Positions 45,390 to 54,886 of a stretch of DNA of 64,000 nucleotides are shown here, piece after piece. Below the pieces are notes generated by a model that worked only from the letters and a program-made list of their open reading frames with translations, did not search any database and was not told where the DNA came from. Location of the stretch: assembly GCF_016786355.1 (NCBI RefSeq), contig NZ_JADWYX010000017.1, forward strand, positions 41,400-105,399, in the 5' to 3' direction. Numbering within the stretch: position 1 is the stretch's first letter; every line of letters begins with the position of its first letter. The stretch comes from Frankia sp. AgB1.9 (lineage in GTDB: Bacteria > Actinomycetota > Actinomycetes > Frankiales > Frankiaceae). Position numbers and translations under genes: made by a program.

Positions 45390-46175
45390 CTATGGCAGGC
45401 AACATCGCCCAGAGCTGGCGGGAGGCTCGCGCAGGTTCTCGCTCACCGGCCACGTCGGGCCATTCGCGAGGTTCGTGATCGCCTGCCTGGCGATCTCGGC
45501 GGGCGTCGCGGCGCCGGGGGTCGGGTGAAGGTCGTCGGGGTTGGCCACGCCTCCGCGGCGGCCCGGCAGCCGGCGCAGAGCGGCAGTGTCGGTGGCTCCC
45601 AGATCCACGCTCAGGACGTCCACATCCGTGTCGCACAACTCTGCCCAGAGCGCCTCGATCATCACCAAGCCAAACGCCCTTGATGCGCCGTAGGCGACCG
45701 TCTCCGCGGCTCCGGCAGGTACGGCGACCGAAGATACGAGGACGATGCCTCCGCTCCCTCGGGCTGCCATGTGCCCAGCGAAGTGATGGCACAGTTGCAT
45801 CGGCACCACACAGTTGCGGTGCACCATCGTCAGCGGGACATCCAGCGGGTTGTCGAGGAATGGCTGGTAGGCCAGGCCGGCGCCCGCGTAGTACATCAGC
45901 ATCCCGACATCAAGGCCACCGGTCGCGTCGAGGATTTTCGCCATTGCGTACGGTCCGGAGAGGTCCAAAGCCATCGCACGGGTCTGGACGCCGGTGGCCG
46001 CCCGGATGCTGGCGGCTAGATGGTCCAGGGCGTTCTGCCGATGGTCGAGCAGCACCACGTTGAGCCCGCGTTCCGCCATGGCCCTCGCATACGCTGCGCT
46101 CACCCCTTCCGAAGCGCCGGCCACGAGCGCCCATGGACCATAGCGTTGCCAGAAGGCGACGTGATCAACGGCCAC
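45390..46175 (-). CDS. SDR-family oxidoreductase with altered active site
   Basis: A 261-residue SDR. GASEGVSAAYARAMAERGLNV is the cofactor loop. The catalytic YxxxK appears as YGASRAF, with Arg replacing Lys, and the NNAG position reads YYAGAG. It is a clear paralogue of the intact SDR at 60278 (which has YGASKAF). After NLRE the sequence departs; one added base would restore ASRQLWAMLPAIAVV, so its last ~15 residues may be frameshifted. Last gene of the minus run from 49520; activity doubtful. Confidence 0.7.
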   Translation of the reverse strand: MAVDHVAFWQRYGPWALVAGASEGVSAAYARAMAERGLNVVLLDHRQNALDHLAASIRAATGVQTRAMALDLSGPYAMAKILDATGGLDVGMLMYYAGAGLAYQPFLDNPLDVPLTMVHRNCVVPMQLCHHFAGHMAARGSGGIVLVSSVAVPAGAAETVAYGASRAFGLVMIEALWAELCDTDVDVLSVDLGATDTAALRRLPGRRGGVANPDDLHPTPGAATPAEIARQAITNLANGPTWPVSENLREPPASSGRCCLP

Positions 46176-46348
46176 GAGCGGATTCTCCGATCAGCCGACC
46201 CGATGATTCGGAGGTGGCGTTTTCCCTATGCGCAACGGCGGTGAGCTCGCTCAGGCCATCTGACCGGGCCACCAAACTGCGGTTGCCATCGTCGGGCCGG
46301 CTCAACACAGGCAAAGCCCGGACGCTCATCCGACCGTGTCCGGGTCTG

Positions 46349-47101
46349 TCAGCGACGGGGTGGTGTGCCGACGGCCATGCCACCGTCGACCGCGAGGACC
46401 AGGCCGGTGACGTGGGCGGCGCGGTCGCTGGCGAGGTACAGCGCGGCCTCGGCGACGTCGCGGGTCTTGCCCTGGTGGGGCAGCGGCTGCAGGCGGGTCA
46501 CGGTGGTCTTGTCGAAGGCGGCGTTGATGTCTGTGGAGATGTTGGCGGGGGCTATGCAGTTGGCCCTGATGCCGTGCTCGCCGACTTCGACCGCCAGGCA
46601 CCGGGTGAACTGGATGACGCCGGCCTTGGCTGCCCGGTAAGGCAGCATCCCGATTCCGGGGGTGACCCCGGCGCCTGAGGCAATGTTGACGATCACGCCG
46701 CCGCCATGATCGACCATGTGCCGAGCGGCGCTGCGGCTGCAGGCCATGACCCCGTAGAGGTCGACGGCCACTACACGCTCGAAGTCACGCAGGTCGTCGT
46801 CGAGGAAGCGCCGCAGCCCGCCGGACACACCGGCGTTGTTGCACAGCACGTGAAGGTCGCCGAAAGTCCGGACCGTGAAGTCGACGAGTGCGTGCGCCTG
46901 CGCGGGCTCGGAGACGTCGGTCCTGCAGAAGGCGGCGCGCTCACCGAGCTCCGCGGCGACGGCCTGACCGCGGTCGTCGATGTCGGCTATGACGACCTTG
47001 GCGCCTTCCGCGACGAACCGCGTCGCGATCGCGAGGCCGATCCCGTTGGCGGCACCGGTCACGATCGCGACCTTGTCCGCGAGGTCTCCGGTCGGCGTCA
47101 T
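46349..47101 (-). CDS. SDR-family 3-oxoacyl-reductase-like dehydrogenase
   Basis: A 250-residue classical SDR. VTGAANGIGLAIATRF (Rossmann loop), LCNNAGVSGG, and active-site YRAAKAG are intact; the end GLVLAVDGGMAVG is typical. The start codon overlaps the P450 stop by 4 bp (47098-47101), so the two are coupled. Likely oxidises a hydroxyl made by the P450, in the same pathway. Confidence 0.85.
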   Translation of the reverse strand: MTPTGDLADKVAIVTGAANGIGLAIATRFVAEGAKVVIADIDDRGQAVAAELGERAAFCRTDVSEPAQAHALVDFTVRTFGDLHVLCNNAGVSGGLRRFLDDDLRDFERVVAVDLYGVMACSRSAARHMVDHGGGVIVNIASGAGVTPGIGMLPYRAAKAGVIQFTRCLAVEVGEHGIRANCIAPANISTDINAAFDKTTVTRLQPLPHQGKTRDVAEAALYLASDRAAHVTGLVLAVDGGMAVGTPPRR

Positions 47102-48390
47102 GCCGGAGTGAATTCGATGTGCAGCTTCTGCAGGCCGCGCAGGATGTAGGTCGGGTGGTATCGGAAGCGCCGGGCCCCCGGGGGCCCGTGCTCAGCGTCG
47201 GATATCCGAATGTCGGTCGTGCGATCCAGCAGGCGCTCAAGGGTAATCCGGCCCTCGGCGCGGGCCAGCGGTGCGCCGGGGCAGTAGTGGGCTCCGTGAC
47301 CGAAGGCAAGGTGCTCGCGGGCGTTGTCCCGGTCAGGGAGCAGTTCGTTGGGATGATCGAACTTGCGCGGGTCACGGTTCGCGGCACCGTTGAGGACCAT
47401 CAGGGTGGTCCCGGCCGGCAGGTTTACATCACCCACAGTGACAGGTACTTTGCTGAGCCGAAAGTCGCCCTTGATCGGACTTTCGAACCGCAGGATCTCC
47501 TCGATGAACCCGGGGATCAGGTCCCGCCGGTGCCGTAGCTGTTGCTGAAGCTCCGCGTCCTCGGCGAGGACCTGGACGGCGGCAGCCAGCATGCGCACTG
47601 TCGTCTCCTGCCCTGCCGCGAACAGGTTGGCGGCCAGGCGCACCACGTCGATGACCTCGGGTGTCGTGCCGTCCTTGTACGTGGCCCTCGCCAGCCGAGT
47701 CAGGACGTCTTCGCGCGGGGACCGACGACGATCCTCGACGTAGGCGGTGAAGGCCTCGTACAGGAACTTCAGCGGGGTGTGGGCCAGCTGCGCACCATCG
47801 GTGTTGCCAAACCCGCCCTTGACCTGGCCGGTGCCGCGTCGGAACAGGTCGTGGTCCTCCTCGGGTACGCCGAGCAGGTCAGCGATGACCACCATGGAGA
47901 ATGGCCCGGCGAAGTCAGCGATGAACTCGCACCGGGAGTCGTCCAGGAACTCGTCGAGGTACCGGTCGGCCAGCCCCCACATGGCCTCCTCGTTCTGCTT
48001 CAGCCGACCGGGCGACAGCAGGCGCATGAGCAGGGCGCGGTGCTGGGTGTGCTTGGGCGGGTCGAAGGTCGGTAGCTGGTCGCTGTAGGGAAGCCCGTCC
48101 CGGTGCGCCTCGATGAGCTCGGAGATGTCGTCACCCTCAAGTGGAACCGGGAAGCCGGGGAACGGACCGGTCACTGCTGTGCATGAGGAGAATCGGTCGC
48201 TGTCGCGATAGATCGCGAGGGCTTCGTCGAAGCCGGTGACCATCACCACGCCCTGGTGCGGCTCCCGCGACACGGGGCACCGCGCCCGCAGCGCGTCGTA
48301 GTACGGGTAAGGGTCTACCACCAGCTCCTGACTGGTAAAGAAGTCCGCTGCGTCGATGTCGTCCACGCCAGTCTCCGATTCAGCAAGCAT
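47098..48390 (-). CDS. Cytochrome P450
   Basis: A 430-residue bacterial P450. Heme motif FGHGAHYCPGAPLAR (~res 360); K-helix EEILRFESP keeps the ExxR; I-helix NLFAAGQETTVRML has AGxET. All three are canonical, unlike the P450 at 38792. A ferredoxin/reductase is not adjacent. Gene order reductase-P450-SDR suggests the oxidation of a hydrophobic substrate such as a steroid or terpenoid. The upstream reductase ends 50 bp before. Confidence 0.88.
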   Translation of the reverse strand: MLAESETGVDDIDAADFFTSQELVVDPYPYYDALRARCPVSREPHQGVVMVTGFDEALAIYRDSDRFSSCTAVTGPFPGFPVPLEGDDISELIEAHRDGLPYSDQLPTFDPPKHTQHRALLMRLLSPGRLKQNEEAMWGLADRYLDEFLDDSRCEFIADFAGPFSMVVIADLLGVPEEDHDLFRRGTGQVKGGFGNTDGAQLAHTPLKFLYEAFTAYVEDRRRSPREDVLTRLARATYKDGTTPEVIDVVRLAANLFAAGQETTVRMLAAAVQVLAEDAELQQQLRHRRDLIPGFIEEILRFESPIKGDFRLSKVPVTVGDVNLPAGTTLMVLNGAANRDPRKFDHPNELLPDRDNAREHLAFGHGAHYCPGAPLARAEGRITLERLLDRTTDIRISDAEHGPPGARRFRYHPTYILRGLQKLHIEFTPA

Positions 48391-48440
48391 CGTTCAGTCG
48401 CGAGACGCGGCGGCCTCGGCCTGTCGAGCGGACCGCCGCC

Positions 48441-49520
48441 CTACGCCGGCCCGAGGAAAGGGACGATGGGCGGCAGATCGAAGATCGTGCGGATGCCGGG
48501 TTCGGCAGCGACGAGGTAGGGGATCGTGTTCACGGCCGGGGTCGCTGTGTAACCCGCCAGGTGCTGGGAGTACCCCTCGTCGGTCGTCCCGTAGGTGACT
48601 CGCACCTGCATGGGCGCGTCGCCCTTGGTCGTGAACAGCCAGCCCTCGCCGCCCACGTTCCAGTCCTGGTCGAGATCCTGGGTGCAGAACCAGTGCGACC
48701 GGAAGGTCAGGAGCGGTTTGCCGTCGCGCATGCCCGCGACGGTGTTCCGCTGGGCGGCCATGGTGCCCGCCTCGATGACGTAGCCGTCCGAGAGCGTGTA
48801 AGGCTTGGTGGCGCGGGCGACCTGCGATCGCACCTCGAAGCCGTCGAGCGGCAGTCCGATCGCGTCGGCGAGAGCGGCGAGTGACTGCTGGTAGCCCACG
48901 AAGGCGGTTCCCATCCGCGCAGGGGAAAGCTCGGTGGTGGCGACCGGCGAGCCAAACCCCATCAACTTGATCATTTCGGGCCCCACCGAGGCCGGGATGT
49001 CGGCGTACTCGTCGATGGTGAGCTCGTCGAAGCGCCGCATGGGATACAGGAGCGTCAGCGGCATCGTGGTGGTGCTGTAGCCCGGGCTGCTGCCCGTGGC
49101 GTGGATCGAGGTCCGGCCGCGCTGGCACGCCTCCTCGATTAAGGCCCGGATGGCCGGATCCATCGCCGAGGCATAGAAGAACTCGTTGCGCGTGGTGATG
49201 ACGTTGATCCCGGAGCTGAGCAGTCGGGTCAGGTCGTCGAGGTCGAAGCCCTCCTGCATATACAGCACACAGTCCGGCTGCAGCGCCACGACGTCCTCGA
49301 TGTCGTGAGTAGCACGGATGCCGATCGGGTCGATCCCCGCCAGGACACCGGCGTCCTGACCCACCTTGCTCTCCGAGTGGACGTAGAGCCCCACGAGCTC
49401 CAGGTACGGGTGCTCGACGATTCCGCGGATGGCCTTCTGCCCCATCCGCCCCGCCGCCCACTGGACGACGCGGTACGTCTTGCCCGAGTGCTGACCGCCG
49501 TTCGACGCGCCCTTGGCCAT
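48441..49520 (-). CDS. NAD(P)-dependent DapB-like / amine dehydrogenase-like reductase (paralogue)
   Basis: A 359-residue protein with the same landmarks as the one at 29227: YRVVQWAAGRMGQKAIRGIVEHP, a TRNEFFYASAM stretch, and TSIHATGSSPGYSTTTMPLTLL. This group includes DapB-like and 2,4-diaminopentanoate dehydrogenase-like enzymes. First gene of the minus run. Its promoter region holds the 49579 operator. GAGG lies a few nt before ATG 49520. Confidence 0.78.
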   Translation of the reverse strand: MAKGASNGGQHSGKTYRVVQWAAGRMGQKAIRGIVEHPYLELVGLYVHSESKVGQDAGVLAGIDPIGIRATHDIEDVVALQPDCVLYMQEGFDLDDLTRLLSSGINVITTRNEFFYASAMDPAIRALIEEACQRGRTSIHATGSSPGYSTTTMPLTLLYPMRRFDELTIDEYADIPASVGPEMIKLMGFGSPVATTELSPARMGTAFVGYQQSLAALADAIGLPLDGFEVRSQVARATKPYTLSDGYVIEAGTMAAQRNTVAGMRDGKPLLTFRSHWFCTQDLDQDWNVGGEGWLFTTKGDAPMQVRVTYGTTDEGYSQHLAGYTATPAVNTIPYLVAAEPGIRTIFDLPPIVPFLGPA

Positions 49521-49578
49521 CGAGGTCCTCTCGCCCGGTCGCCGCAGCCCACCCGGGCGTGCGGCTAGTTGATGTTAA

Positions 49579-49598
49579 AAATGACAGTAGCAGTCAAA
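49579..49598. promoter_or_regulatory. Operator copy A upstream of reductase gene
   Basis: Matches AAATGnCAGnnnCnGTCAAA (here AAATGACAGTAGCAGTCAAA). The near edge is 58 bp before the reductase ATG at 49520. On the minus strand the site contains TTGACT, a plausible -35. Same consensus as 50424, reversed. Confidence 0.65.
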
Positions 49599-49761
49599 AC
49601 TCACCGACGTCCATGATTACTGGCCAGCTAGACTTTGGAGACCATCATGCCTGGCAGTACGGGAAGATCTCTGCCCGCCGGCCCGCCGCAGGTTGGCAAC
49701 TGAGAGTGTTCCGAGTGTCATACGATGATATTTCGAGGTCGAAGAGGAGACGAGGCACCCG

Positions 49762-50403
49762 GTGGACGGCGAATCACGCGTGGAGGTCGGGGGGCGCAAG
49801 AGCGAGATGACCCGTCAGCGACTGCTCATCGCCGCGCACCACCGCTTCCGAACACACGGCTACGTCGCGACCACCGCGGCGGCGATCGCCGAGGACGCCG
49901 GCGTCACTGAGCGCACCTTCTTCCGCTACTTCCCGGCCAAGTCCGACGCGCTCGTCGACGAGTGGCGGCTCCGGCGCAAGCTCCTGAAGGACGTGCTCGC
50001 CACGTCGGAGGCGCCCGAGTTGCTGGAGGTGGCGCGCGCGGCCATGCGCGCGTTCACCGACCACCTGCGAGCGAGCATCGAAGACGGGCGTGACAGCGTT
50101 CTGCGCGTCCTCAACGAGCGTGAGGCCTCCACCGCGGTACTGGAGGTGCTCCTGGCGGTGGAGCATGACCTGACGTTGGCGCTCGCCCAGCGTGCCGGGC
50201 GGTCCTCCGAGGACTTCGAGGTGCGACTGGCGGCGTACGCGACGGTCGGGGTGTTCCGGGCGGCGCTGCGTGCGGTCGTCGCACTGGGCATGGCCAGCTA
50301 CATCACCGCGCTCGTCGACGACGGGATGGAGCGGCTGAGGTCGCTGTACGCGGGCCTCGACCGGGCTCCGTTCGTCCCCGTCGACCGGCCGGGGACGCGC
50401 TGA
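49762..50403 (+). CDS. TetR-family transcriptional regulator
   Basis: A 213-residue TetR protein (GTG 49762 with GAGGAGA 9 nt before). HTH: HRFRTHGYVATTAAAIAEDAG, then VTERTFFRYFPAKSDAL. The C-terminal domain is helical (SSEDFEVRLAAYATVGVFRAAL). It lies between the divergent catabolic runs, with a matched operator upstream of both, so it is their probable local repressor and may sense a pathway CoA ester. Confidence 0.82.
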   Translation: MDGESRVEVGGRKSEMTRQRLLIAAHHRFRTHGYVATTAAAIAEDAGVTERTFFRYFPAKSDALVDEWRLRRKLLKDVLATSEAPELLEVARAAMRAFTDHLRASIEDGRDSVLRVLNEREASTAVLEVLLAVEHDLTLALAQRAGRSSEDFEVRLAAYATVGVFRAALRAVVALGMASYITALVDDGMERLRSLYAGLDRAPFVPVDRPGTR

Positions 50404-50423
50404 CGGCGGACCCGAGTCCACTG

Positions 50424-50443
50424 TTTGACAGTGGCTGACATTT
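50424..50443. promoter_or_regulatory. Operator copy B upstream of amidohydrolase gene
   Basis: TTTGACAGTGGCTGACATTT is the reverse complement of an AAATGnCAGnnnCnGTCAAA site. Its near edge lies 57 bp before the amidohydrolase GTG (50501), almost the same distance as copy A from the reductase. TTGACA (50425-50430) may be the -35 box. Confidence 0.65.
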
Positions 50444-50500
50444 CCGGCACTCTTCGGCGTCAACCACCGCATGCGTGGAACTCTCCCGAGGAGCTGCGAC

Positions 50501-51676
50501 GTGACCTTGACCAGCGACGCCTTTGTCGATCAACTCAAGATCTGCGACGTCGATGCGCACGTGCTTGAGCCACCGGATCTCTGGACGTCCCGGATGTCGA
50601 AGAAGTGGGGCGACGAGGCGCCACACATCGTGAGGATCAACGACAGGGACACCTGGTTCATCGGCGACACCCGGGTCGGCACCGCCGTCGGCGGTCAGGC
50701 GCAGGCGGGGTGGAACGCGCCCTACCCCGACACGCCGCTCTACTACGAGGACGCGCATCCCGGCGCCTGGAAGGCCGCCGAGCGCCTCGCCTGGATGGAT
50801 GAGAACGGTATCCACTCGCAGGTGCTGTACCCGAACATGATCGCGTTCCACACGGCCCGGCTGCTGACGTTGGAGCCAGAACTCCGGCTTCAGATCGTCC
50901 AGGCGTTCAACGACTTCTTGAGCGAGTTCTGCTCCGCGGCTCCGGATCGGCTCATCGCGCTCACCAACCTTCCGTGGTGGGATCTCGACGCGAGCATCGC
51001 GGAACTCGAGCGTTGCCACGCCCTCGGTCACCGGGGCCTCAACTTCGGCTGGCAGTTCGAGAAGGCTGGTCTACCGCCACTGCGCTCGGATCACTGGGAG
51101 CCGCTCCTGAGGCGGTGCGAAGAGATGGGCGTGTCCGTCAACTTCCACACGGCCTTCAACGAGTCCTTCTCCGAGGACCAGGGGCTCGTGGCCAACGCGG
51201 AATCGTTCAGCACGCTGGACCTGGCCAAGGTCTCCGCCCAGTCCATGCTGGCGAACGCCAACTGCATCTCAGAGCTGATCCTCGGTCGCCTCTGCGAGCG
51301 CTACCCAACCCTGAAGTTCGTCTCGGTGGAAAGTGGGATCGGCTACATCCCGTTCCTGCTCGATTCGCTCGACTGGCAGTGGAGCACTCTCGCCACCCAC
51401 CTCGACTACCCGGACATGCTCCTGCCGTCGGAGTACTTTCGGCGACAGATCTACGCCACGTTCTGGTTCGACCCTCATGTGGGCGGACCGGCGGAGCTGT
51501 ACCCGGACAATTTCATGTTCGAGACCGACTTCCCACACTCCACCTGTCTCGCGCCGGCGCCGGACTCCGTTGCCACGGGGCCACGAGAGACGATCAGCAG
51601 GAACCTGAGCGATCTACCAACAGATCTCGTGCGGAAGGTCCTGCACGGCAACGCTGCCCACGTCTACAACCTCTGA
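50501..51676 (+). CDS. Amidohydrolase-2 family metal hydrolase/decarboxylase
   Basis: A 391-residue TIM-barrel protein. Start GTG 50501 has GAGGAG 7 nt upstream; the ATG at 50471 would place the RBS inside the gene. DVDAHVLEPPDLW begins the metal site, HTAFNESF supplies the middle histidine, and FETDFPHSTCLAP is the late Asp motif. Related actinobacterial enzymes decarboxylate or hydrolyse ring-derived intermediates. Controlled probably by the TetR at 49762; the cupin follows after 13 bp. Confidence 0.82.
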   Translation: MTLTSDAFVDQLKICDVDAHVLEPPDLWTSRMSKKWGDEAPHIVRINDRDTWFIGDTRVGTAVGGQAQAGWNAPYPDTPLYYEDAHPGAWKAAERLAWMDENGIHSQVLYPNMIAFHTARLLTLEPELRLQIVQAFNDFLSEFCSAAPDRLIALTNLPWWDLDASIAELERCHALGHRGLNFGWQFEKAGLPPLRSDHWEPLLRRCEEMGVSVNFHTAFNESFSEDQGLVANAESFSTLDLAKVSAQSMLANANCISELILGRLCERYPTLKFVSVESGIGYIPFLLDSLDWQWSTLATHLDYPDMLLPSEYFRRQIYATFWFDPHVGGPAELYPDNFMFETDFPHSTCLAPAPDSVATGPRETISRNLSDLPTDLVRKVLHGNAAHVYNL

Positions 51677-51689
51677 TTCGAGGATCTAC

Positions 51690-52118
51690 GTGCGACTGCT
51701 CATCACGGGCGTGAGCGACGACGGCCGATCCTGCGTCGTCGAGGACCGAACGCCGAGCGAAGTGCCCTTCGAAGGAAACGGGATCATCGTCGTGCAGGCG
51801 GCCAAGACGTCGTCGTCTCCACCTCCCCCACGGCCGCGGGGGCAGGGCCACCACATCAATGTCGAGGCGATCCCCGGCACCGCCGGCTGGAACTTCATCA
51901 AGTTCCCCGCGCAGACCACAACCGGGGTTCACAACACCGACAGCCTCGACTTCAACGTCATCCTTGAGGGGAGCGTCGACCTGATCCTCGATGATGGGCC
52001 GCATCGGCTCGGCCCCGGTGACGCGGCGGTCATCAACGGAGTCGACCACGGATGGCAGACGGGGGATTCCGCCTGCCGGATGAGCGTGGTCGTCATTGCC
52101 ACGGCTCCGCTGGACTGA
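51690..52118 (+). CDS. Cupin domain protein
   Basis: A 142-residue single-cupin protein: GVHNTDSLDFNVILEGSVDLILDDGPHRLGPGDAAVINGVDHGW contains the two cupin motifs (broken here into segments by length in the fold), with Asp/His residues that could bind a metal. Starts 13 bp after the amidohydrolase stop, so it is in the same operon. May bind or oxidise a product of the amidohydrolase; no proof. Confidence 0.78.
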   Translation: MRLLITGVSDDGRSCVVEDRTPSEVPFEGNGIIVVQAAKTSSSPPPPRPRGQGHHINVEAIPGTAGWNFIKFPAQTTTGVHNTDSLDFNVILEGSVDLILDDGPHRLGPGDAAVINGVDHGWQTGDSACRMSVVVIATAPLD

Positions 52119-52401
52119 TAACGCCTCACCAGGCGGACCACCGATAGAGAGCGGCCGCTTCATCGTAGCTCCATTCGGCGGCACCGAGGTCGATTCAGCC
52201 GGGGCCGGCGTAGTCGCTGCGACACGCCGGCACCGGCCTTTCCAGGCAATTTCGAATCCGACCCGAGACCTTCGCCGGCACGGCCGGCGACTCGAAGATT
52301 CGTCACGCGGGTTGTTCGCGGAACCGCGGAGCCCGGACCGGAGAGGCAAGGTCTGCCCGGACCGAGTCTTCCGTCACGCCATTTCCATATGGGGGAAGTA
52401 C

Positions 52402-53616
52402 ATGCGCTTACGCAGACCACGGATACCCTTAGGCTGGGCGATGACGATTCTCATCGCCGTCGCCACGAGTTGCGCACCATCTTCCAGCGGAAGCGCGGCG
52501 AACGCGTCCTGCGACTCACCCGGAGTCACGCCAAGCCAGGTCACGTTGGGGTTCGTCTACCCCAACTCAGGAATATCGGCCGCCGCGCTCTCCGCAGCCC
52601 GCGCCGGTCTCGACGCCAGAATCGGCCTCGCGAACGAACAGGGCGGCGTACACGGCCGAAAGATCACCTACCAGTGGCGAGACGACCAAGGATCCACCGG
52701 CGTCGCCGCGCTCGTGACCGAGGACCTCGTTCAAAACGAGAAGGTCTTCGGCCTGGTGACAGCAAGCGACTCCCTCGCGGCCGCGATGGACAACCTGACC
52801 AGACAGAACGTCCCCGTAACAGGAATCGCCGTCGAACCCGCCTGGGCTGGACGCAAGAACATGTTCTCCGCCATCTACTCCGCGTCGCAGCAGGTCCTCG
52901 GCCAGTACATCCGGTCCGCCCACGGCACGAAGGTCGCCATCATCACCGCAAGCCCCTCAGCGGCGACCACCGCGACCACGACAGCCTACGAGCAAGGCCT
53001 ACGGGCCGCGGGCGTCAGCGCCGTCGAGGCGTTCCCCTACGTCTCCAGCACCGGCAGCCCCACACAGCTCGCCAGCAAGATCACCGAATTCGGTGCCGAC
53101 GCGCTCCTGGGCATCATCGCGCCGAACGACTTCGCCGAGGTCGTACAGGCGACCCGCGCCGCGGGCGCGCACCTCGCGGTCAGCGTCGCACTCACTGGCT
53201 ACGACCGCAGCCTGCTGGCATCCGACGGCCCCGCGCTCGCCGGAGTGTCCATACCCGTCCTCTTCCGCCCGTTCGAAGCAGGCGGACCAGCCATCGCCCG
53301 CTACCAGAACGCGATGGCCAGCTACGCCCCCGAGGCGGGAGCCACCGACCAGCAGTTCGCCATGTTCACCTACATCAGCACCGACCTGTTCCTACGCGGC
53401 CTTGATCTGGCCGGCCCCTGCCCCACCCGCGAAGCCTTCATCAAAGCGCTGCGCAGCGAGTCGTCCTACGACGCCGGCGGACTCATCGCACCCGTCGACC
53501 TGCGCGACTACACCGGCAAACCACTCGCCTGTAACGCCTTCGTCCAAGTAGCACCCGGCGGAGGCGACTTCATAGTCGTCCGCAACCGCGTCTGCGCCGA
53601 CGGCAGCACCAGCTGA
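52402..53616 (+). CDS. Branched-chain amino-acid-type ABC substrate-binding lipoprotein
   Basis: A 404-residue Peripla_BP_6-type protein (ATG 52402, GGGGGAAG upstream). Signal peptide with lipobox VATSC (Cys24). Then VTLGFVYPNSGISAAALSA and ITYQWRDDQGS are the lobe-I landmarks; ALLGIIAPNDFAEVV lies at the lobe boundary. It would deliver an organic acid or amino acid to a Liv-type permease, but no permease or ATPase gene is nearby. 284 bp after the cupin gene. Confidence 0.82.
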   Translation: MRLRRPRIPLGWAMTILIAVATSCAPSSSGSAANASCDSPGVTPSQVTLGFVYPNSGISAAALSAARAGLDARIGLANEQGGVHGRKITYQWRDDQGSTGVAALVTEDLVQNEKVFGLVTASDSLAAAMDNLTRQNVPVTGIAVEPAWAGRKNMFSAIYSASQQVLGQYIRSAHGTKVAIITASPSAATTATTTAYEQGLRAAGVSAVEAFPYVSSTGSPTQLASKITEFGADALLGIIAPNDFAEVVQATRAAGAHLAVSVALTGYDRSLLASDGPALAGVSIPVLFRPFEAGGPAIARYQNAMASYAPEAGATDQQFAMFTYISTDLFLRGLDLAGPCPTREAFIKALRSESSYDAGGLIAPVDLRDYTGKPLACNAFVQVAPGGGDFIVVRNRVCADGSTS

Positions 53617-53750
53617 CACCCAGTCCAGACAGGGTTTTGCCAGTCCCGGCCGCAGTCCGCCGGACAGGCAGGCCGGAGGGCGAGGGCTATCCCCGCATCG
53701 TGAGTCTTGATTCGTTGATAGGAGCCGGGTGTCCGGTAAGGCGTACCTGC

Positions 53751-54728
53751 TCAGTACGTCCACTGGGCGTCGATGAACCGGCGGACCTCGCGTTCGAGTT
53801 CACGGTCCTCGGGGGCGCTTGCGAAGAACCCTCCGTGCGGCGCCGCTTCCAGGACGTGCAACTCAGCGGAGACCCCCGCCGCTCGCAGCGCCCGGTGCAT
53901 GCGAACGGTGTTGGACAGGAACAGGTCCCGCGTGCCGGTCGCGAGCAGCGTGGGAGGGAAGCCCGTTGAGAAGTCACCGAACAACGGGGACAGGTACGGG
54001 TCCGAAAGATCGTGACCGGCGGCGTAGAGCAGATTGGCCGGCATCAGACTCTCCGTCAGGACGGTGTCGACGCCAAGATTGGTCTGGAAGGAATCACCTG
54101 ACTCGGTGAGGTCGAGTTCTGGTGTGAGCAGGACGACGCCAGCGGGCAGAGGGAGGCCTTCGTCGCGGGCTCGCAGGACAAGCGCGGCCGCAAGGTTGGC
54201 TCCGGCGGAACCGCCGCCTACGACGATGTCCTCGGGGCGATGATCCCGCAGCAGGCCGCGGTAGGCGACGACGCAGTCATCGAGGGGCGTCGGGTAGGGA
54301 TAGTCCGGCGGCATCCGGTAGTCGACAGCCCAGGTCCGCGCGTGGACGCGGTCCGCCGTGGAGATGCCCATGGCCCGGCAGCAGTCGCCGCCACCCATGA
54401 TCAGACCGCCGCCGTGGAGGTCGAGAAAGACGCGGCCGTCGTCCGGAGCGCCGCGCGGCGTGATGACGAAGACACCCACGCCGTCGACGTTGATGTCCTC
54501 CACTTCGGCGACGATGCGGGATGCCCGGGCGGCCAGGTGCGGCCGGATCGCCGCGTCCCTCGCCGCGATCATGGCTCGCCACGCCGCGATGTCCTCCAGC
54601 GGCGGGTACCCGGGTAGGTCCATGGGGCCCATCGCCAGTACGGCCTGGGCCTGGGCGCTCACTGACCCGGGAACCGGGATGTCACGCGCTGGCACATGGA
54701 GCGACAGCCGGATGTCCGTGCCGGTCAT
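53751..54728 (-). CDS. Alpha/beta hydrolase (HSL-type esterase)
   Basis: A 325-residue esterase of the hormone-sensitive-lipase type. Oxyanion loop LDLHGGGLIMGGGD (~res 110), nucleophile elbow GGGSAGANLAAAL (GxSxG), catalytic Asp near LATGTRDLFL and His in EAAPHGGFF. ATG 54728 is 10 nt after GAGGAGG. The long open frame upstream is only the shadow of the luciferase-like gene. Hydrolyses small esters or lactones, fitting the degradation cluster. Confidence 0.86.
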   Translation of the reverse strand: MTGTDIRLSLHVPARDIPVPGSVSAQAQAVLAMGPMDLPGYPPLEDIAAWRAMIAARDAAIRPHLAARASRIVAEVEDINVDGVGVFVITPRGAPDDGRVFLDLHGGGLIMGGGDCCRAMGISTADRVHARTWAVDYRMPPDYPYPTPLDDCVVAYRGLLRDHRPEDIVVGGGSAGANLAAALVLRARDEGLPLPAGVVLLTPELDLTESGDSFQTNLGVDTVLTESLMPANLLYAAGHDLSDPYLSPLFGDFSTGFPPTLLATGTRDLFLSNTVRMHRALRAAGVSAELHVLEAAPHGGFFASAPEDRELEREVRRFIDAQWTY

Positions 54729-54886
54729 GCGGGGAACCTCCTCGTCGTGACTCGGCGGATAGCTCATGTCGTGGACATCGGACACGTCCCCGCCACGGGA
54801 CTGTAGCGGCAGCTCAGGAGTTATAGAAGGGCCCGTCCTATAAAGAAGGTCGGGGCGGACCGGAGCTGACGTCCCCGTACGTACGG

